A DNA stretch of 64,000 nt from Sphingobium baderi (GTDB taxonomy: Bacteria > Pseudomonadota > Alphaproteobacteria > Sphingomonadales > Sphingomonadaceae), in contig NZ_CP013264.1 in assembly GCF_001456115.1 (NCBI RefSeq), positions 2,126,501 to 2,190,500 of the forward strand. Reading direction: 5' to 3'. A program made the position numbers and the translations under genes. Positions within the stretch are counted from its first letter, which is position 1. Each line of letters opens with the position of its first letter. The notes under the pieces were generated by a model. The model was not told the origin of the DNA, searched no databases, and saw only the letters and a list, made by a program, of their open reading frames with translations. This document shows positions 17,468 to 29,593 of the stretch, one piece after another.

Positions 17468-19039
17468 ATGGCCAACGCCATTTCCGCCAACAAGGCCGAA
17501 CTGCTCGCCATCGCGAACAGCGTCGCTTCCGAAAAGATGATCGACAAGGCGATCGTCATCGAAGCGATGGAGGACGCGATTCAGCGTGCCGCCCGTGCCC
17601 GTTACGGCGCTGAAAACGACATTCGCGCAAAGCTGGACCCGGAAAGCGGCGACCTGCGCCTGTGGCGTGTCGTCGAAGTGGTCGAAGCGGTGGACGATTA
17701 TTTCAAGCAGGTCGACCTCAAGCAGGCGCAGAAGCTGAAGAAGGACGCCGTGATCGGCGACTTCATCGTCGATCCGCTGCCCCCGATCGACCTAGGCCGC
17801 ATCGACGCGCAGTCCGCCAAGCAGGTGATCTTCCAGAAGGTCCGCGACGCCGAGCGCGAGCGTCAGCATGAGGAATTCAAGGACCGCGTGGGTGAGATCA
17901 TCACCGGCGTCGTCAAGTCCGTCGAGTTCGGCCATGTCGTCGTGAACCTGGGCCGCGCCGAGGGTGTCATCCGCCGCGATCAGCAGATACCGCGCGAAGT
18001 CGTCCGCGTCGGCGACCGTATCCGCTCGGTAATCCTGAACGTGCGCCGGGAAAATCGCGGGCCGCAGATTTTCCTCAGCCGCGCCCACCCCGAGTTCATG
18101 AAGAAGCTGTTCGCGCAGGAAGTGCCCGAAATCTATGACGGCGTGATCGAGATCAAGGCCGCCGCCCGCGATCCGGGCAGTCGCGCCAAGATCGGCGTCA
18201 TCAGCCGCGATTCGAGCATCGACCCGGTCGGCGCCTGCGTCGGCATGAAGGGCAGCCGCGTGCAGGCCGTCGTGCAGGAAATGCAGGGCGAGAAGATCGA
18301 TATCATCCCGTGGAGCGAGGACACCGCGACCTTCGTCGTCAACGCGCTCCAGCCCGCGCAGGTCGCCCGCGTCGTCATCGACGAGGAAGAAGAACGCATC
18401 GAAGTCGTTGTCCCCGACGATCAGTTGTCGCTCGCCATCGGCCGCCGCGGCCAGAATGTCCGCCTTGCCAGCCAGTTGACCGGCAAGGCCATCGACATCA
18501 TGACCGAGGCTGACGCGTCCGAAAAGCGGCAGAAGGAATTCGTCACCCGCTCCGAACTGTTCCAGAACGAACTGGACGTGGACGAGACGCTTTCGCAGCT
18601 TCTGGTAGCCGAAGGCTTCGGCGAACTGGAAGAAGTGGCCTATGTCGGCGTTGACGAACTGGCCGCGATCGAAGGGTTCGACGAGGATCTCGCCGCAGAA
18701 CTTCAAAGCCGAGCGCAGGAGGCGCTTGACCGCCGCGAGGCAGCAGCTCGTGAGGAACGTCGCGCTCTGGGCGTCGAGGACGCGCTGGCCGAAATGCCGC
18801 ACCTGACCGAAGCCATGCTGGTGACGCTGGGCAAGGCGGGCATCAAGACGCTTGACGATCTGGCCGATCTCGCCACCGACGAGCTGATCGCCAAGAAGCG
18901 CATCGACCAGCGCCGCCGCCGGAGCGAAACGTCGGAGGACAAGGGCGGCATCCTGGCCGAATATGGCCTCTCCGAAGAGCAGGGTAATGAGACCATCATG
19001 GCCGCCCGCGCCCACTGGTTCGAGGGTGAGGAAGCGTAA
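17468..19039 (+). CDS. nusA: Transcription termination/antitermination factor NusA
   Basis: A 523-residue NusA. The N-terminal polymerase-binding domain (to about residue 125) is followed by S1 (GVVKSVEFGHVVVNLGRAEG), KH1 and KH2 (GACVGMKGSRVQAVVQEM, LAIGRRGQNVRLA), and two acidic HhH-type C-terminal repeats (TLSQLLVAEGFGELEEVAYV, AMLVTLGKAGIKTLDDLADL). It modulates pausing and termination. ATG 17468, 13 bases after rimP, is preferred over an in-frame codon inside rimP. Confidence 0.97.
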   Translation: MANAISANKAELLAIANSVASEKMIDKAIVIEAMEDAIQRAARARYGAENDIRAKLDPESGDLRLWRVVEVVEAVDDYFKQVDLKQAQKLKKDAVIGDFIVDPLPPIDLGRIDAQSAKQVIFQKVRDAERERQHEEFKDRVGEIITGVVKSVEFGHVVVNLGRAEGVIRRDQQIPREVVRVGDRIRSVILNVRRENRGPQIFLSRAHPEFMKKLFAQEVPEIYDGVIEIKAAARDPGSRAKIGVISRDSSIDPVGACVGMKGSRVQAVVQEMQGEKIDIIPWSEDTATFVVNALQPAQVARVVIDEEEERIEVVVPDDQLSLAIGRRGQNVRLASQLTGKAIDIMTEADASEKRQKEFVTRSELFQNELDVDETLSQLLVAEGFGELEEVAYVGVDELAAIEGFDEDLAAELQSRAQEALDRREAAAREERRALGVEDALAEMPHLTEAMLVTLGKAGIKTLDDLADLATDELIAKKRIDQRRRRSETSEDKGGILAEYGLSEEQGNETIMAARAHWFEGEEA

Positions 19040-19045
19040 AGCCTG

Positions 19046-19297
19046 ATGCCCTTTGTCGATATCCGTCTGGCGGGAAACGCCACCCATGAACAGAAAGCCG
19101 CCATCGTGGCTGACGTGACCCGGTCGCTCGTGGAGCGGCTGGGCAAGTCGCCTGCGGCTGTTCAGGTGGTGATTTCCGAAGTCCCGACGGAAAATTATGG
19201 GGCCGGCGGTCAATTGATCGCCGACCGCGCGGCCGCGGCGCAAGCTGGCGGGCCGTCAATCGGGGAGGACGCCCATGTCGCGGTCACTTCCCGATGA
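19046..19297 (+). CDS. 4-oxalocrotonate tautomerase family protein
   Basis: An 83-residue tautomerase-fold protein that starts Met-Pro-Phe-Val, so Pro1 is available as catalytic base after Met removal. The continuation NATHEQKAAIVADVTRSLVE and VQVVISEVPTENYGAGG is typical of the family. It lies six bases after nusA and before ylxR, an unusual insertion in this conserved operon. The substrate is unknown. Confidence 0.88.
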   Translation: MPFVDIRLAGNATHEQKAAIVADVTRSLVERLGKSPAAVQVVISEVPTENYGAGGQLIADRAAAAQAGGPSIGEDAHVAVTSR

Positions 19298-19390
19298 GAG
19301 GCTAAGCGCCCCTATCGTTGTTCGAGAAATGCGCTCCTGCGAAGGCGGGGGGGCAGTCCTGCCGTCCCATGTCCATGCGGAGGCGCGGGC

Positions 19391-20047
19391 ATGACCGAAC
19401 GCAAATGCATATTGTCGGGCGATCGTGCCGACCCGGACATGCTGGTTCGGCTGGCTCTTGGCCCCAATGGCGAAGTGCTGCCCGACATCCGCGCGAAGGC
19501 GCCGGGACGGGGGGCATGGATCGGTGTTTCGCGGAACGATCTTGAAACCGCGCTGGCCAAGGGTAAGCTGCGGGGCGCGCTCGCCCGCGCGTTCAAGACC
19601 GGCGAATTGCAGATTCCGGACAATCTGCCCGACCTCATCGAAACCGGGCTTCGCAAGGCGCTGCTCGACAGGCTGGGGCTGGAAGCGAAAGCGTCCATGC
19701 TGCTCACCGGCTCTGAAAAGATCGACGTTGCGGCGCGTCAGGGCAAGGTGACGCTGTTGCTTCATGCCGCCGACGCGGCGGCGGATGGCAACCGAAAACT
19801 GGACCAGGCGCTGCGTGTCGGGCAGGAAGCGGAAGGCACCGATCTTTCGGGCATCGTCTTGCCTGTGGACCGCAGCGCCCTATCTATGGCAATGGGGCGG
19901 GACAATGTCGTCCATATTGCGGTGACCGACTCGCGAGCCGCGTCGCGTCTGCGTGCGGCTCTTGGCCGCTTGGAAAGCTATCTGGGTTGCGCTACCGGGG
20001 CGCCGGTGCATGGGGAGCAGGACTCCGCCGATGCGCTGGGCGCCTGA
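19391..20047 (+). CDS. YlxR-type RNA-binding protein (DUF448) with L7Ae-like C-terminus
   Basis: A 218-residue protein. Residues 1-90 are the YlxR/DUF448 domain: ERKCILSGDRADPDMLVRLA and GRGAWIGVSRNDLETAL. The second half resembles an L7Ae/L30e fold (ALLDRLGLEAKASMLLTGSEK, VTLLLHAADAAADGN). This fused arrangement is usual in alphaproteobacteria between nusA and infB. YlxR is RNA-binding and has been linked to RNase P in other bacteria. The last residues form a short acidic tail. Confidence 0.92.
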   Translation: MTERKCILSGDRADPDMLVRLALGPNGEVLPDIRAKAPGRGAWIGVSRNDLETALAKGKLRGALARAFKTGELQIPDNLPDLIETGLRKALLDRLGLEAKASMLLTGSEKIDVAARQGKVTLLLHAADAAADGNRKLDQALRVGQEAEGTDLSGIVLPVDRSALSMAMGRDNVVHIAVTDSRAASRLRAALGRLESYLGCATGAPVHGEQDSADALGA

Positions 20048-20116
20048 GGAGCATGGAATAAAGGCGCCGGCGGGCCTCTCCGGCCGGATTGGAAGTGAAG
20101 GGTTAAGTTCAGTCGT

Positions 20117-22702
<2,586 letters not shown>

Positions 22703-22712
22703 AACGGGCAAT

Positions 22713-22742
22713 GCGTCATCCCAGCCGACGCTGGGATGACGC
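22713..22742. repeat. Perfect 13-bp palindrome between infB and rbfA
   Basis: GCGTCATCCCAGC and GCTGGGATGACGC form a perfect stem with loop CGAC, ten bases after the infB stop. No T run follows, so it is more like a dispersed REP-type element (the GTCATCCCAGC palindrome recurs in many proteobacterial genomes) than a classical terminator. It could still attenuate or stabilise the transcript. Confidence 0.7.
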
Positions 22743-22805
22743 GCCGTTTACGATGTGCGCCGTGGCCTGATGCGCCGGCTCGCGCCGGGGTGATGAGGAT
22801 TTGCT

Positions 22806-23201
22806 ATGGCTCAACAACCCGAAGGCCCTTCCGTCCGCCTGCTTCGCGTGGGTGAACAGGTGCGTCATATCCTGTCCGAAATCCTGACGCGCGGCGATGT
22901 GCATGACGATGTGCTGAACAATCATGTCGTCAGCGTCACCGAAGTCCGCATGTCCCCCGACCTGCGCCATGCGACGGTGTTCGTGAAACCCCTGCTGGGA
23001 CAGGATGAGGAAGCGGTGCTGAAGGCGCTGCGGACCAACACCGCCTATCTCCAGCGGGAAGTCGCGCACCGCATCCGCCTCAAATATGCGGCTAAGCTCA
23101 AATTCCTCGCGGACGAAAGTTTCGACGAGGGCAGCCATATCGACCGCCTGCTGCGTGACCCAAAAGTCGTCCAAGATCTGGAAAAACCTCAGGAAGATTG
23201 A
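22806..23201 (+). CDS. rbfA: Ribosome-binding factor A
   Basis: A 131-residue RbfA, a KH-like factor for 30S maturation and cold adaptation. Typical stretches are [38 protein letters not shown] and [19 protein letters not shown]. It has its expected place downstream of infB. Confidence 0.96.
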   Translation: MAQQPEGPSVRLLRVGEQVRHILSEILTRGDVHDDVLNNHVVSVTEVRMSPDLRHATVFVKPLLGQDEEAVLKALRTNTAYLQREVAHRIRLKYAAKLKFLADESFDEGSHIDRLLRDPKVVQDLEKPQED

Positions 23202-23331
23202 GCCGCAAGGCCAGTTGCTGCCCCGCCCTGATCTCAAAATCGCTGCCTATTTCGGACGGATCGGCTTAAGCTGTTTCTTCCAGATCGTTTGGCTGGCGAT
23301 TGGGCATAATATTTCAGGGAATGGACGGAAA

Positions 23332-24270
23332 ATGGCGCATCCCGCGAGACATATGCGACGATTGGCGGGAATGTTCCTGCTTCTGGGGCTTTCCACCTCC
23401 ATGATGGTGGGCCTGCCTGATGCAGCGATGGCGAAGGAGTCGGCGATTCATTCCGCCGTCACCGCCGATCCCCCGCCGGATACCGCCTTTCCAGCAGGCA
23501 TGAGCGCCTTTGTCATCCCGGCTGGCGAGGGAGCGATGAACGCGATCATGTATACCGCCGCGGGGGCGGGGTTGCATCCGACCCTGCTCCTGCTGCACGG
23601 CTTCCCCGGCAATGAGCAGAACCTTGACCTCGCGCAAGCCGCCCGACGCGCTGGATGGAATGTGCTGACCCTGCATTATCGCGGTTCATGGGGGAGCCCC
23701 GGCACTTTCTCCTTCACCCATGCGGCGGAGGATGCCCGCACGGCGCTCGATTTTCTGCGCCAGCCCGGCGTCGTGGCCCGTTACCGGATCGACGCCGGCG
23801 CGATCGTGCTGGCCGGACACAGCATGGGTGGCTTCATGGCGGCAGATGCAGCGGCTGACGATCGGGCGGTTGCGGGCCTTTTCCTTATCGACCCGTGGAA
23901 CCCGGCCGAAACGGCGGCATCGCTCTCCACGGCGCAGGGCGAAGCGGCATGGAAAGCGGAGGTGACGGGCGATCTGGCGCCGCTGCACGGCGCGACCTAT
24001 GACACCCTCACCGAGGAACTCAAAGCCCATGCAAGCCGCCTCGACCTTGGTCAGCGCCTTGTCGCACTGGGCCAGCGTTCGCTGACGATCATCGGCGCGG
24101 AACGGGGCCTTGGCGCTACCGCGCGCAAAGTCGCCGCCGATGCCCAATCCGCCAATCCTTCATCCCGCCTGATGGTCTGGCCGACGGATCATGGCTTTTC
24201 CGATAAACGGATCGCGCTGGCCGATGCGCTGGTCCGCTTTCTGGCGGGCGTCACGCCGCCGCTGCGCTGA
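23332..24270 (+). CDS. Exported alpha/beta hydrolase
   Basis: A 312-residue secreted hydrolase. The start at 23332 gives a twin-Arg-containing signal region (RRLAGMFLLLGLS, cleavage after AMAKE-like residues). The fold motifs are LLLHGFPGNEQNLD (oxyanion), LVLAGHSMGGFMA (nucleophile Ser in GHSMGG) and a late His in TDHGF. Asp is probably in FLIDPWNP or later. It lies between rbfA and truB, where most relatives have only translation genes. The substrate is unknown; a dienelactone-hydrolase or peptidase role is possible. Confidence 0.85.
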   Translation: MAHPARHMRRLAGMFLLLGLSTSMMVGLPDAAMAKESAIHSAVTADPPPDTAFPAGMSAFVIPAGEGAMNAIMYTAAGAGLHPTLLLLHGFPGNEQNLDLAQAARRAGWNVLTLHYRGSWGSPGTFSFTHAAEDARTALDFLRQPGVVARYRIDAGAIVLAGHSMGGFMAADAAADDRAVAGLFLIDPWNPAETAASLSTAQGEAAWKAEVTGDLAPLHGATYDTLTEELKAHASRLDLGQRLVALGQRSLTIIGAERGLGATARKVAADAQSANPSSRLMVWPTDHGFSDKRIALADALVRFLAGVTPPLR

Positions 24271-24370
24271 AGAGAGATTTGTAGCAAAGTGTCGCATTCC
24301 GTTGAACGACGGGATGCCACCACTTACCTCCTTTTCAACAGGGGCTCTGAAACAAGATTGGAGCCGGAAA

Positions 24371-24751
24371 ATGAAGAACATTGCTCAATTGGCCCGTTTC
24401 GCTGTCGCGGCGGCGGTGCTGACGCTTGCGGGAACGGCCATGGCGGCGACGGGATCGGACCGTCCGCTGGGACGCGAAGCCAGCATCCCCTTCGTCAATC
24501 ATGGCGGCATATCCAACTGGCGCGCCGACGGCGATGAGGGCTTGTATATTCAGGACCAGCATCGCAACTGGTATCGCGCCAGCCTGATGGGAGCGTGCAC
24601 GGACCTGCCCTATGCCGAAGCGGTGGGATTCCGCACATGGGGCGGAGACAGGCTCGACCGCTTTTCCGCGATCCAGGTCGGCGGTCAGCGTTGTCCGATC
24701 GAGAGCCTGGTCACCAGCGCCCCACCGCCAGCCAAGGCGCATAAGGGCTGA
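24371..24751 (+). CDS. Exported DUF6491-type protein
   Basis: A 126-residue exported protein. A clear signal peptide (AQLARFAVAAAVLTLAGTAM) is followed by a small domain with IPFVNHGGISNWRADGDEGL, a Cys pair (GACTDL, GQRCPI) and FRTWGGDRLDRF, the pattern of the DUF6491 family. GGAG lies just before the ATG at 24371. Function unknown; probably periplasmic. Confidence 0.75.
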   Translation: MKNIAQLARFAVAAAVLTLAGTAMAATGSDRPLGREASIPFVNHGGISNWRADGDEGLYIQDQHRNWYRASLMGACTDLPYAEAVGFRTWGGDRLDRFSAIQVGGQRCPIESLVTSAPPPAKAHKG

Positions 24752-24783
24752 CAGAGGCATCCGCGCAAGATACAGGCGCGCGG

Positions 24784-25677
24784 ATGCATGGCTGGATCAT
24801 CCTCGACAAACCCTTGGGACTAGGCTCGACGCAGGCGGTGGGGGCGGTCAAGCGTGCCTTGCGCCAAAGCGGCGCGGGGAAAGTGAAGGTAGGCCATGGC
24901 GGCACGCTCGATCCCCTTGCGACGGGCGTGCTGCCGGTCGCCATAGGGGAAGCGACCAAACTTGCGGGGCGGATGCTCGATAGCGACAAGATTTACGATT
25001 TCACCATCGACTTTGGCGCGCAGACCGACACGCTCGATCTGGAAGGGGAGGTGATCGCGACCAGCAGCATCCGCCCCACGCCAGCGCAGGTGGAAGCGAT
25101 CCTGTCTCGCTTTACCGGCCCCATCGAACAGGCGCCGCCCGCCTATTCCGCGATCCTGATCGACGGCCAGCGCGCCTATGACCTCGCCCGCGCCGGGCAG
25201 GATGTGCAGATGAAGATGCGGGGCGTGGTGATCCATTCCCTCACCATCACGGCCAGTGAAGCGGAAGGGGAGGGGCTGGCTTCCATCACCCTTACCGCCC
25301 ATGTTTCCAAGGGCACCTATATCCGCAGCCTCGCTCGCGATATTGCGCTGGCGCTGGGCACGGTCGGCCATGTCACCATGCTGCGCCGGGTGAAAGCGGG
25401 GCCGTTCACGCTCGACTCCGCTATTTCGCTGGACAAATTGAACGAAGCTGCTACGGGCGGCGGCATCGTGCAGCTTATGCTGCCGTTGACGGCGGGGCTG
25501 GACGACATCCCGGCTCTCCCCGTCTCTCCCGATGAAGCGCTGGCTCTCCGACAGGGGAAGGCGCTGATGGGGAAACCGCATACCGGTCTCATGCTGGCGA
25601 TGGAGGGCGATACGCCCGTCGCGCTGGTGGAGGCCAGTGGCCCGGATATCCGGGTGGTGCGCGGCTTTAATCTCTAG
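24784..25677 (+). CDS. truB: tRNA pseudouridine(55) synthase TruB
   Basis: A 297-residue TruB that makes pseudouridine 55 in tRNA. The catalytic Asp lies in [16 protein letters not shown], preceded by [32 protein letters not shown] and [17 protein letters not shown] are further family blocks. The start ATG at 24784 has weak ribosome-binding context. rpsO follows 17 bases after the stop. Confidence 0.97.
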   Translation: MHGWIILDKPLGLGSTQAVGAVKRALRQSGAGKVKVGHGGTLDPLATGVLPVAIGEATKLAGRMLDSDKIYDFTIDFGAQTDTLDLEGEVIATSSIRPTPAQVEAILSRFTGPIEQAPPAYSAILIDGQRAYDLARAGQDVQMKMRGVVIHSLTITASEAEGEGLASITLTAHVSKGTYIRSLARDIALALGTVGHVTMLRRVKAGPFTLDSAISLDKLNEAATGGGIVQLMLPLTAGLDDIPALPVSPDEALALRQGKALMGKPHTGLMLAMEGDTPVALVEASGPDIRVVRGFNL

Positions 25678-25694
25678 TTGAAGAAAGGAAGCCG

Positions 25695-25964
25695 ATGTCG
25701 ATCACTGCAGAGCGCAAAGAAGCGCTGATCAAGGAATATGCCCGTGCCGAAGGCGATACGGGTTCGCCCGAAGTCCAGGTCGCGATCCTCTCCGAGCGTA
25801 TCGCCAACCTGACCGAGCACTTCAAGGGTCACCACAAGGATAACCACAGCCGTCGCGGCCTGCTGATGCTGGTCAACAAGCGCCGTTCGCTGCTGGACTA
25901 TCTCAAGAATAAGGATGAGGGCCGCTATACCGACCTCATCTCCAAGCTGGGCCTGCGTAAGTAA
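25695..25964 (+). CDS. rpsO: 30S ribosomal protein S15
   Basis: An 89-residue S15 ([20 protein letters not shown], then [19 protein letters not shown]). It binds 16S rRNA helices 20-22. AAAGGAAG precedes the ATG. Order truB-rpsO-pnp is conserved. Confidence 0.98.
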   Translation: MSITAERKEALIKEYARAEGDTGSPEVQVAILSERIANLTEHFKGHHKDNHSRRGLLMLVNKRRSLLDYLKNKDEGRYTDLISKLGLRK

Positions 25965-25980
25965 GCCTGTTATAGAAGGG

Positions 25981-26003
25981 ACGGCCCCCCAGCGGGGCCG
26001 TTT
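25981..26003 (+). terminator. Terminator/attenuator between rpsO and pnp
   Basis: ACGGCCCC and GGGGCCGT make an 8-bp stem with a five-base loop, followed by TTCC, 16 bases after the rpsO stop. The short T run suggests partial termination, as found between rpsO and pnp in other bacteria. Confidence 0.65.
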
Positions 26004-26138
26004 CCGATTCCGGGGGCATCGCAATTCGGCGGTGCATTCCGTCAGGGGCCAAAAGATGCCCCACAGCCGCCGCGGACCGGCTTTGTCCGCATATGAGGCC
26101 CCGCCGGGCAATAGGGCCAGGCGGGCGAAGGAAAACAC

Positions 26139-28442
26139 ATGTTCGACGTAAAGAAAGTATCCATCGAGCTGGCAGGCAAGACCCTGACTCTCGAAACCGG
26201 CCGCATTGCGCGTCAGGCTGACGCCGCCGTGCTGGCGACCTATGGCGAAACCGTGGTGCTGTGCGCCGTGACCGCCGCCAAGTCGGTGAAGGACGGGCAG
26301 GACTTCTTCCCGCTCACCGTCCATTATCAGGAAAAATATTCCGCCGCCGGCCGCATTCCGGGCGGCTTTTTCAAGCGTGAGCGTGGCGCGACGGAAAAGG
26401 AAACGCTGGTTTCCCGCCTGATCGACCGCCCGATCCGCCCGCTTTTCCCCGAAGGCTTCTACAACGAGATCAACGTCATCGCCCAGGTGCTGTCGTTCGA
26501 TGGCGATAGCGAGCCGGACATCGTTGCGATGATCGCCGCTTCGGCTGCGCTGACCCTGTCGGGCGTGCCCTTCATGGGTCCGATCGGCGCGGCGCGCGTC
26601 GGTTACAAGGATGGCGAATATCAGCTCAACCCTTCGCTCGACGAAGTGAAGACCGGCGATCTGGATCTGGTTGTCGCCGCCACGCACGACGCGGTGATGA
26701 TGGTCGAATCCGAAGCCAAGGAGCTTTCGGAAGACGTCATGCTGGGCGCCGTGCTGTTCGCCCATGAAGCGAGCAAGAAGGTCGTCGGCGCGATCATCGA
26801 ACTGGCTGAAAAGGCCGCCAAGGATCCGTGGGAAATGGCCGCACAGGACGATCTGGGCGACCTGAAGGCGAAGCTCAAGAAGCTGATCGGCAAGGATATC
26901 GCCGCCGCCTACAAGCTGACCGACAAGTCGGCCCGCTCCAACGCCCTGAACGAAGCCCGCGCCAAGGCGAAGGCGATGTTCGAGGCCGACGGTCTTGCCC
27001 CGCAGATGGTGATGGCCGGCATCAAGCTGACCAAGAAGCTGGAAGCCGAAATCGTCCGCACCGCGATCCTGAAGGATGGTCAGCGCATCGACGGCCGTAA
27101 CACCACGCAGATCCGCCCGATCGAAGCGATGGTGGGCTTCCTGCCGCGCACCCATGGTTCGGCGCTGTTCACCCGCGGTGAAACGCAGGCGATCTGCACC
27201 ACCACGCTGGGCACCAAGGACGCCGAGCAGATGATCGACGGCCTGAACGGCGTCTATTATGAAAACTTCATGCTGCACTATAACTTCCCGCCCTATTCGG
27301 TCGGTGAAGTAGGGCGCTTCGGCGCACCGGGCCGCCGCGAAGTCGGCCATGGCAAGCTGGCATGGCGCGCGCTGCACCCTGTGTTGCCGAGCAAGGAAGA
27401 CTTCCCCTACACCATCCGCGTCCTCAGCGACATCACCGAGTCCAACGGCTCGTCCTCGATGGCGACGGTCTGCGGCGGTTCGCTTTCGATGATGGACGCG
27501 GGCGTACCGCTCAAGCGTCCGGTGTCGGGCATCGCCATGGGCCTGATCCTGGAAGGCAAGGATTTTGCGGTCATCAGCGATATTCTTGGCGACGAGGATC
27601 ACCTCGGCGACATGGACTTCAAGGTGGCGGGCACGGAAAGCGGCATCACCACCATGCAGATGGACATCAAGGTCGCCGGCATCACGCAGGAGATCTTCGA
27701 AGTCGCGCTGCGTCAGGCCAAGGAAGGCCGCGCGCACATATTGGGTGAGATGAACAAGGCGCTGTCTTCGACCCGGACCGAATTGTCGGCCCATGCTCCG
27801 CGCATCGAGACGATCCAGATCGACAAGTCCAAGATCCGCGACGTCATCGGCACCGGCGGCAAGGTCATTCGCGAAATCGTCGCGGAAACCGGCGCGAAGG
27901 TCGACATTGACGACGAAGGCATCATCAAGATCAGCTCGTCCGACATCGACCAGATCGAAGCCGCGAAGAAGTGGATTCTCGGCATCGTCGAGGAAGCGGA
28001 AGTCGGCAAGATCTACAACGGCAAGGTCGTCAACATCGTCGACTTCGGTGCGTTCGTGAACTTCATGGGCGGCAAGGACGGTCTCGTCCACGTCTCCGAA
28101 ATGAAGAATGAGCGTGTCGAAAAGCCGACCGATGTCGTGTCCGAAGGCCAGGAAGTGAAGGTCAAGGTTCTCGAAATCGATCCGCGCGGCAAGGTGCGCC
28201 TGTCGATGCGCGTCGTAGATCAGGAAACCGGCGAGGAACTGGAAGACACCCGTCCTCCGCGCGAACCTCGCGAGCCTCGTGGTGATCGCGGCGACCGTGG
28301 CCGTGGCCCGCGTCGTGATGGCGGTGGTCGTGGCGGCGAGCGTGGCGAGCGCGGCCCCCGTCGCGACCGTGGTCCTCGCGACGATAAGGATGGCGATGAC
28401 GGCTCCAATGCCGGCTTGCCCGATTTCCTGACGCAGGACTGA
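26139..28442 (+). CDS. pnp: Polyribonucleotide nucleotidyltransferase (PNPase)
   Basis: A 767-residue PNPase, the phosphorolytic 3'-5' exoribonuclease. Two RNase PH domains flank a helical linker ([55 protein letters not shown]). KH ([15 protein letters not shown]) and S1 ([20 protein letters not shown]) domains follow. The last 60 residues are an unusually long Arg/Gly/Asp-rich tail ending LPDFLTQD. The 135-base leader contains a GCGGAC/GTCCGC hairpin near 26073 that could serve autoregulation. Confidence 0.97.
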   Translation: MFDVKKVSIELAGKTLTLETGRIARQADAAVLATYGETVVLCAVTAAKSVKDGQDFFPLTVHYQEKYSAAGRIPGGFFKRERGATEKETLVSRLIDRPIRPLFPEGFYNEINVIAQVLSFDGDSEPDIVAMIAASAALTLSGVPFMGPIGAARVGYKDGEYQLNPSLDEVKTGDLDLVVAATHDAVMMVESEAKELSEDVMLGAVLFAHEASKKVVGAIIELAEKAAKDPWEMAAQDDLGDLKAKLKKLIGKDIAAAYKLTDKSARSNALNEARAKAKAMFEADGLAPQMVMAGIKLTKKLEAEIVRTAILKDGQRIDGRNTTQIRPIEAMVGFLPRTHGSALFTRGETQAICTTTLGTKDAEQMIDGLNGVYYENFMLHYNFPPYSVGEVGRFGAPGRREVGHGKLAWRALHPVLPSKEDFPYTIRVLSDITESNGSSSMATVCGGSLSMMDAGVPLKRPVSGIAMGLILEGKDFAVISDILGDEDHLGDMDFKVAGTESGITTMQMDIKVAGITQEIFEVALRQAKEGRAHILGEMNKALSSTRTELSAHAPRIETIQIDKSKIRDVIGTGGKVIREIVAETGAKVDIDDEGIIKISSSDIDQIEAAKKWILGIVEEAEVGKIYNGKVVNIVDFGAFVNFMGGKDGLVHVSEMKNERVEKPTDVVSEGQEVKVKVLEIDPRGKVRLSMRVVDQETGEELEDTRPPREPREPRGDRGDRGRGPRRDGGGRGGERGERGPRRDRGPRDDKDGDDGSNAGLPDFLTQD

Positions 28443-28470
28443 ACGGTCCATCGCGGCAATCGTGCCAATA

Positions 28471-28508
28471 AAAAAAGGGGGCGTCCGGATTTCCGGGCGC
28501 CCTTTTTT
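28471..28508 (+). terminator. Rho-independent terminator after pnp
   Basis: An A run, a GC-rich stem (GGGCGTCCGG / CCGGGCGCCC with one G-T pair) and TTTTTT. It lies 29 bases after the pnp stop and closes the nusA-pnp block. Confidence 0.9.
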
Positions 28509-28663
28509 GTGAGGCGATTATGCGGTTTGCAAAATTGTGCAGCGGATGTCGGAGTGGGTAGGTAGCGGTCAGTCAGCTTCTCGGCCGCAAGTGTCGGAAA
28601 GCGTCCACGCCGACTAGATTGGCTTAGTTATGACGGCTGCATCGCGCGCCTGTCGTTGCCCCT

Positions 28664-29359
28664 CTATAAAGGCCGTCTCATAGATGTCCGTCCATTCCTT
28701 GAGCATTTCGGGCGATGCGCCACTTGCGTCGAGGTGTTGTGCACCCTGTCCCAAAATTTCATGGTGATCGGCCCTTTGGAGCAAACCGCCGATGCGACGG
28801 ACTGGATGACCGAATGAAGGTTTTCTGTGGAGGGTGCTGCGTTGTCTGTGCCGGATCGCTGGAGATAAGTTAGCCAGCCGATCGACTCCCTATATTGTTG
28901 GGAGGCATCGATGGCGCGGAAATGAGTGCGGCAAGAGCCTTCAACATCAGGGAGCCCGTTCGGAACTCCTTGAAGAAAACCATTCCCGAAACCCAAAAGC
29001 GCAAACTGCTGGGCGGGCTGTCGCGTTGCAAGATCGTCGTTAACATCGACACTCATCGCAGTGTAGTCGGTGTAACCGGCGTAACCTTCCGGTCGGCCTG
29101 GAAAAATTTCAAAGCTATCACTGGCTGCTGACGCGAGATTGATTGGCCATTTCGACCGCGGATTGCCCATAGCGCAGCGGACATAAGGACGCCTCGAAGT
29201 TGCGAGACGCTTGTACACCGCCGTTAGAGCCAATGCGACGATGATGGCCAACATTCCGATGAAGTCATGGCGGAAGAAGGTCATGCGCGCGATTCCGAAT
29301 CCGCCGGACAGGATGATCGCGAAGAGAATGAACGCAGGAAGCTGTGGTTGAATGTTCAT
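28664..29359 (-). CDS. Hypothetical membrane protein
   Basis: A 231-residue frame with two N-terminal hydrophobic spans (AFILFAIILSGGFGIARM, IGMLAIIVALALTAVY) and a soluble remainder without recognised domain. The start at 29359 overlaps the stop of the preceding gene (ATGA), which suggests coupling; longer in-frame starts exist to 29476. Base composition is less GC-biased than neighbours. I do not recognise it, and some part of the C-terminus could be non-conserved. Confidence 0.5.
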   Translation of the reverse strand: MNIQPQLPAFILFAIILSGGFGIARMTFFRHDFIGMLAIIVALALTAVYKRLATSRRPYVRCAMGNPRSKWPINLASAASDSFEIFPGRPEGYAGYTDYTAMSVDVNDDLATRQPAQQFALLGFGNGFLQGVPNGLPDVEGSCRTHFRAIDASQQYRESIGWLTYLQRSGTDNAAPSTENLHSVIQSVASAVCSKGPITMKFWDRVHNTSTQVAHRPKCSRNGRTSMRRPL

Positions 29360-29538
29360 CCGTCCCGTTTCTTCGGCGGCAACCACCGACATAAGCGTAC
29401 CGCCCATCCTTCGATGTCCGTTTCGAAGTGAGGAACTGGGGCTCCTGAATGATTGGCTTTGGTCGAAAACCGCCATGCACGATCACAGGTTGCAAATGGC
29501 ATAACCCCTTTTTGAAACGGCGTCGGACTAATCTCCAT
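29356..29538 (-). CDS. Small hypothetical protein, 60 aa
   Basis: Begins at ATG 29538 with GGGGA about nine bases upstream and ends in the ATGA overlap with the next gene. The product contains CDRAWRFSTKANHSG and WAVRLCRWLPPKKRDG, no known domain. It is divergent from the histidine kinase gene at 29594 and shares its 55-bp promoter region. Confidence 0.45.
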   Translation of the reverse strand: MEISPTPFQKGVMPFATCDRAWRFSTKANHSGAPVPHFETDIEGWAVRLCRWLPPKKRDG

Positions 29539-29544
29539 CAATGC

Positions 29545-29589
29545 ATCCCCAGAAAGTTATGCTACTGTAACAAAGGACTGTCTGGGGAT
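29545..29589. promoter_or_regulatory. Inverted repeat between divergent genes
   Basis: ATCCCCAGA (29545-29553) and TCTGGGGAT (29581-29589) are perfect inverted 9-mers separated by 27 bases. They fill the whole gap between the divergent hypothetical and kinase genes. They may be half-sites of an operator or overlap the two ribosome-binding regions. Confidence 0.45.
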
Positions 29590-29593
29590 TTTC

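Noticed and set aside
25674..28451. 925-codon minus-strand frame opposite rpsO and pnp
   Set aside because: Same reason; conserved ribosomal and PNPase motifs are on the plus strand.
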